From Apostichopus japonicus (taxonomy: Eukaryota > Echinodermata > Holothuroidea > Aspidochirotida > Stichopodidae): 64,000 nt of DNA. Location of the stretch: positions 27,517,666 to 27,581,665 of the forward strand of contig NC_092579.1 of assembly GCF_037975245.1 (NCBI RefSeq), given 5' to 3'. The position numbers and the translations under genes were made by a program. The notes below the pieces were generated by a model that saw only the letters and a program-made list of their open reading frames with translations, did no database searches and had not been told where the DNA came from. Positions 62,791 through 64,000 of this stretch are shown in pieces. The first letter of the stretch is position 1. The number at the start of each line of letters is the position of its first letter.

Positions 62791-63057
62791 GTGAGTCTGT
62801 CGTCATGTGAATTATTTTAAATTATTTAAATTAGTTTAATTATTCTAATTGTTTTTATTATTTTTATTATTTTAATTATTTTAATTGTTTTAATTATTTT
62901 AAGTATTTTAATTATTTTAATTATTTCAAAAATTCTTCTACCGACAGACAGATGCAACGCTTAACTTAAAGAGGGGGGGGGGGTTGGGGGGGTTGGTCGG
63001 GGGAAATATTCAGCATGTTACGTTAACTTGAATCAATTTTCGGTTCTTCATCTCCAG
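62791..63057 (+). other. FN3 gene intron 12 (inside FN3 domain 8)
   Basis: Shortest intron (267 bp). Contains TTTTAATTATT-type simple repeats (about 62815-62930) and a G-rich run near 62972. Ends CATCTCCAG. Confidence 0.8.
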
Positions 63058-63262
63058 GTCCAGTACGTCGTGAGTGACCGGCCTTATTACGAGAATGAGG
63101 TGGCCGAGAAGAGCATTACCGTGCTGCTAGAACCCGATGTGACTACATTTGAAATTACAGACTTAGAACCTGCGACCGAATATAGCATCAAGGTATTGGC
63201 TCGTACGTCCAAGAAGGAGGGAGAATCTTCCATGGTGAAGCAATTTACGCTTCCTCCAGAAG
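63058..63262 (+). CDS. FN3 gene exon 13: FN3 domain 8, remainder
   Basis: Acceptor TTCATCTCCAG, donor GAAG|GTGAGA. 205 nt = 204+1 (phase 1), so another exon must follow beyond the window. It encodes VQYVVSDRPYYENEVAE, ITVLLEPDVTTFEITDLEPA (E-F turn), TEYSIKVLARTSKKEGESS and MVKQFTLPPE. Canonical FN3 D-L-E-P-A-T-E-Y turn. No cysteines. Confidence 0.93.
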
Positions 63263-64000
63263 GTGAGAAAAAAAATTAAAAAATCAAAAATCAAAATTTT
63301 GTTATTGTCCGAGAAATGTTGTGACCTTGTCTACAGATAGTTTATTCAATAATAAGAATGAAGTTAATTGAATCCATTGTCGTTATTAAGACATGTCCTA
63401 GTTGAAAGGTGTAGTAAAAGATATATGAGAATTTTGAAATTAATTGGGTGACAAAATGTTGAAGATGGTACTCAGTCCTAAAGTCAAGGGGGTGAGATGT
63501 GTTTTAATGTGTCTTAAAGTGTCTTAAAGTCTGCTTGATGACACAAAAAATTGTGATGGGAAAAACCCTCCTTTGTGTATAATGTGAAAAATGAGATGTG
63601 ATGATTTAAACCATAAAGTCTGCTAATATGAAGTAAATCTGCACTACCACCTCCTGGAAGTCCAACAATGACCTCAAAGGCGGCAGTATCCATGTAAAAA
63701 TATGAGTTATAATATATAAGTTACAATATATATAATACTATATATATATATGTAAACCAATAAATAATACTATACATATATAATACTATAATATTGTATG
63801 GTATATATTATTACAATTCAATACTGTAAGTTACAATACTATAGTATGTATAATACTGTAGTTTATGTAAACCTATATATAATACTATACATATACAATA
63901 CTATTATATTATATAGTATATATTATTACTATACAATACTGTAAGTAACAATACTATAATATGTATAATACTGTAGTTTATAATACTATATATATATATA
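63263..64000 (+). other. Intron start and TA-rich minisatellite at window end
   Basis: Intronic from the GTGAGA donor. From about 63700 to 64000 it is a minisatellite of TATAATACTATA / ACTGTAAGTTACAATA units, including a longer ~110-120 bp unit repeated (GTATATATTATTAC...TGTAAACC). No further exon before the edge. Confidence 0.75.

Overview
This is an A+T-rich stretch of animal nuclear DNA. Introns have canonical GT/AG ends, coding exons are short and GC-richer than their surroundings, and TA microsatellites and poly-G/poly-C runs are frequent. There are no operons, prokaryotic ORFs, rRNA or tRNA genes, or CRISPR arrays. A marine invertebrate deuterostome (for example an echinoderm) would fit the transposon families and gene style, but that is a guess from general appearance.

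Layout. (1) Positions 1-16843 hold three copies of one ~6.2-6.3 kb Ginger1-like DNA transposon. Its ends are TGT...ACA flanked by CCGG, and it carries remains of an intron-split integrase. Copy 1 (cut by the window edge) and copy 2 are head to tail and share a single CCGG. Copy 3 is inverted and has CCGG on both sides. Copies 2 and 3 form a giant inverted repeat around an ~800 bp spacer. Joining the flanks of copy 3 over one CCGG gives continuous open reading frames, so it seems to have landed in a GC-rich, possibly coding, segment. (2) Positions 17000-21900 hold hAT-type non-autonomous elements with exact 8-bp target-site duplications (17612-18659 with a second hAT nested inside, and 20674-21340), plus long TA runs. 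(3) From 21954 to beyond the right edge runs one plus-strand gene. It has a signal-peptide exon (21954-22020), a ~14.7 kb intron and twelve further exons that encode eight fibronectin type III (FN3) domains. The first and last two domains are split over two exons; the middle four are single exons; every domain boundary is phase 1. The product would be a secreted or cell-surface protein with an ectodomain made of FN3 repeats. The 3' part (membrane segment, any enzymatic domain, stop codon) lies outside the window.

Introns 1 and 2 (14.7 and 13.1 kb) hold two more hAT elements with 8-bp duplications (26899-27272 and 45995-47153), a fold-back palindrome inside a CTAGTAC-type minisatellite, a ~127-138 bp tandem array and other simple repeats. 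No second convincing protein gene was found apart from the interrupted ORF of unknown identity. The two most notable results are the Ginger-like cluster (tandem copies sharing CCGG, catalytic lesions common to the copies, apparent insertion into an open frame) and an alternating cysteine-spacing code in FN3 domains 2-5 (C-x43-C, C-x16-C, C-x43-C, C-x16-C).
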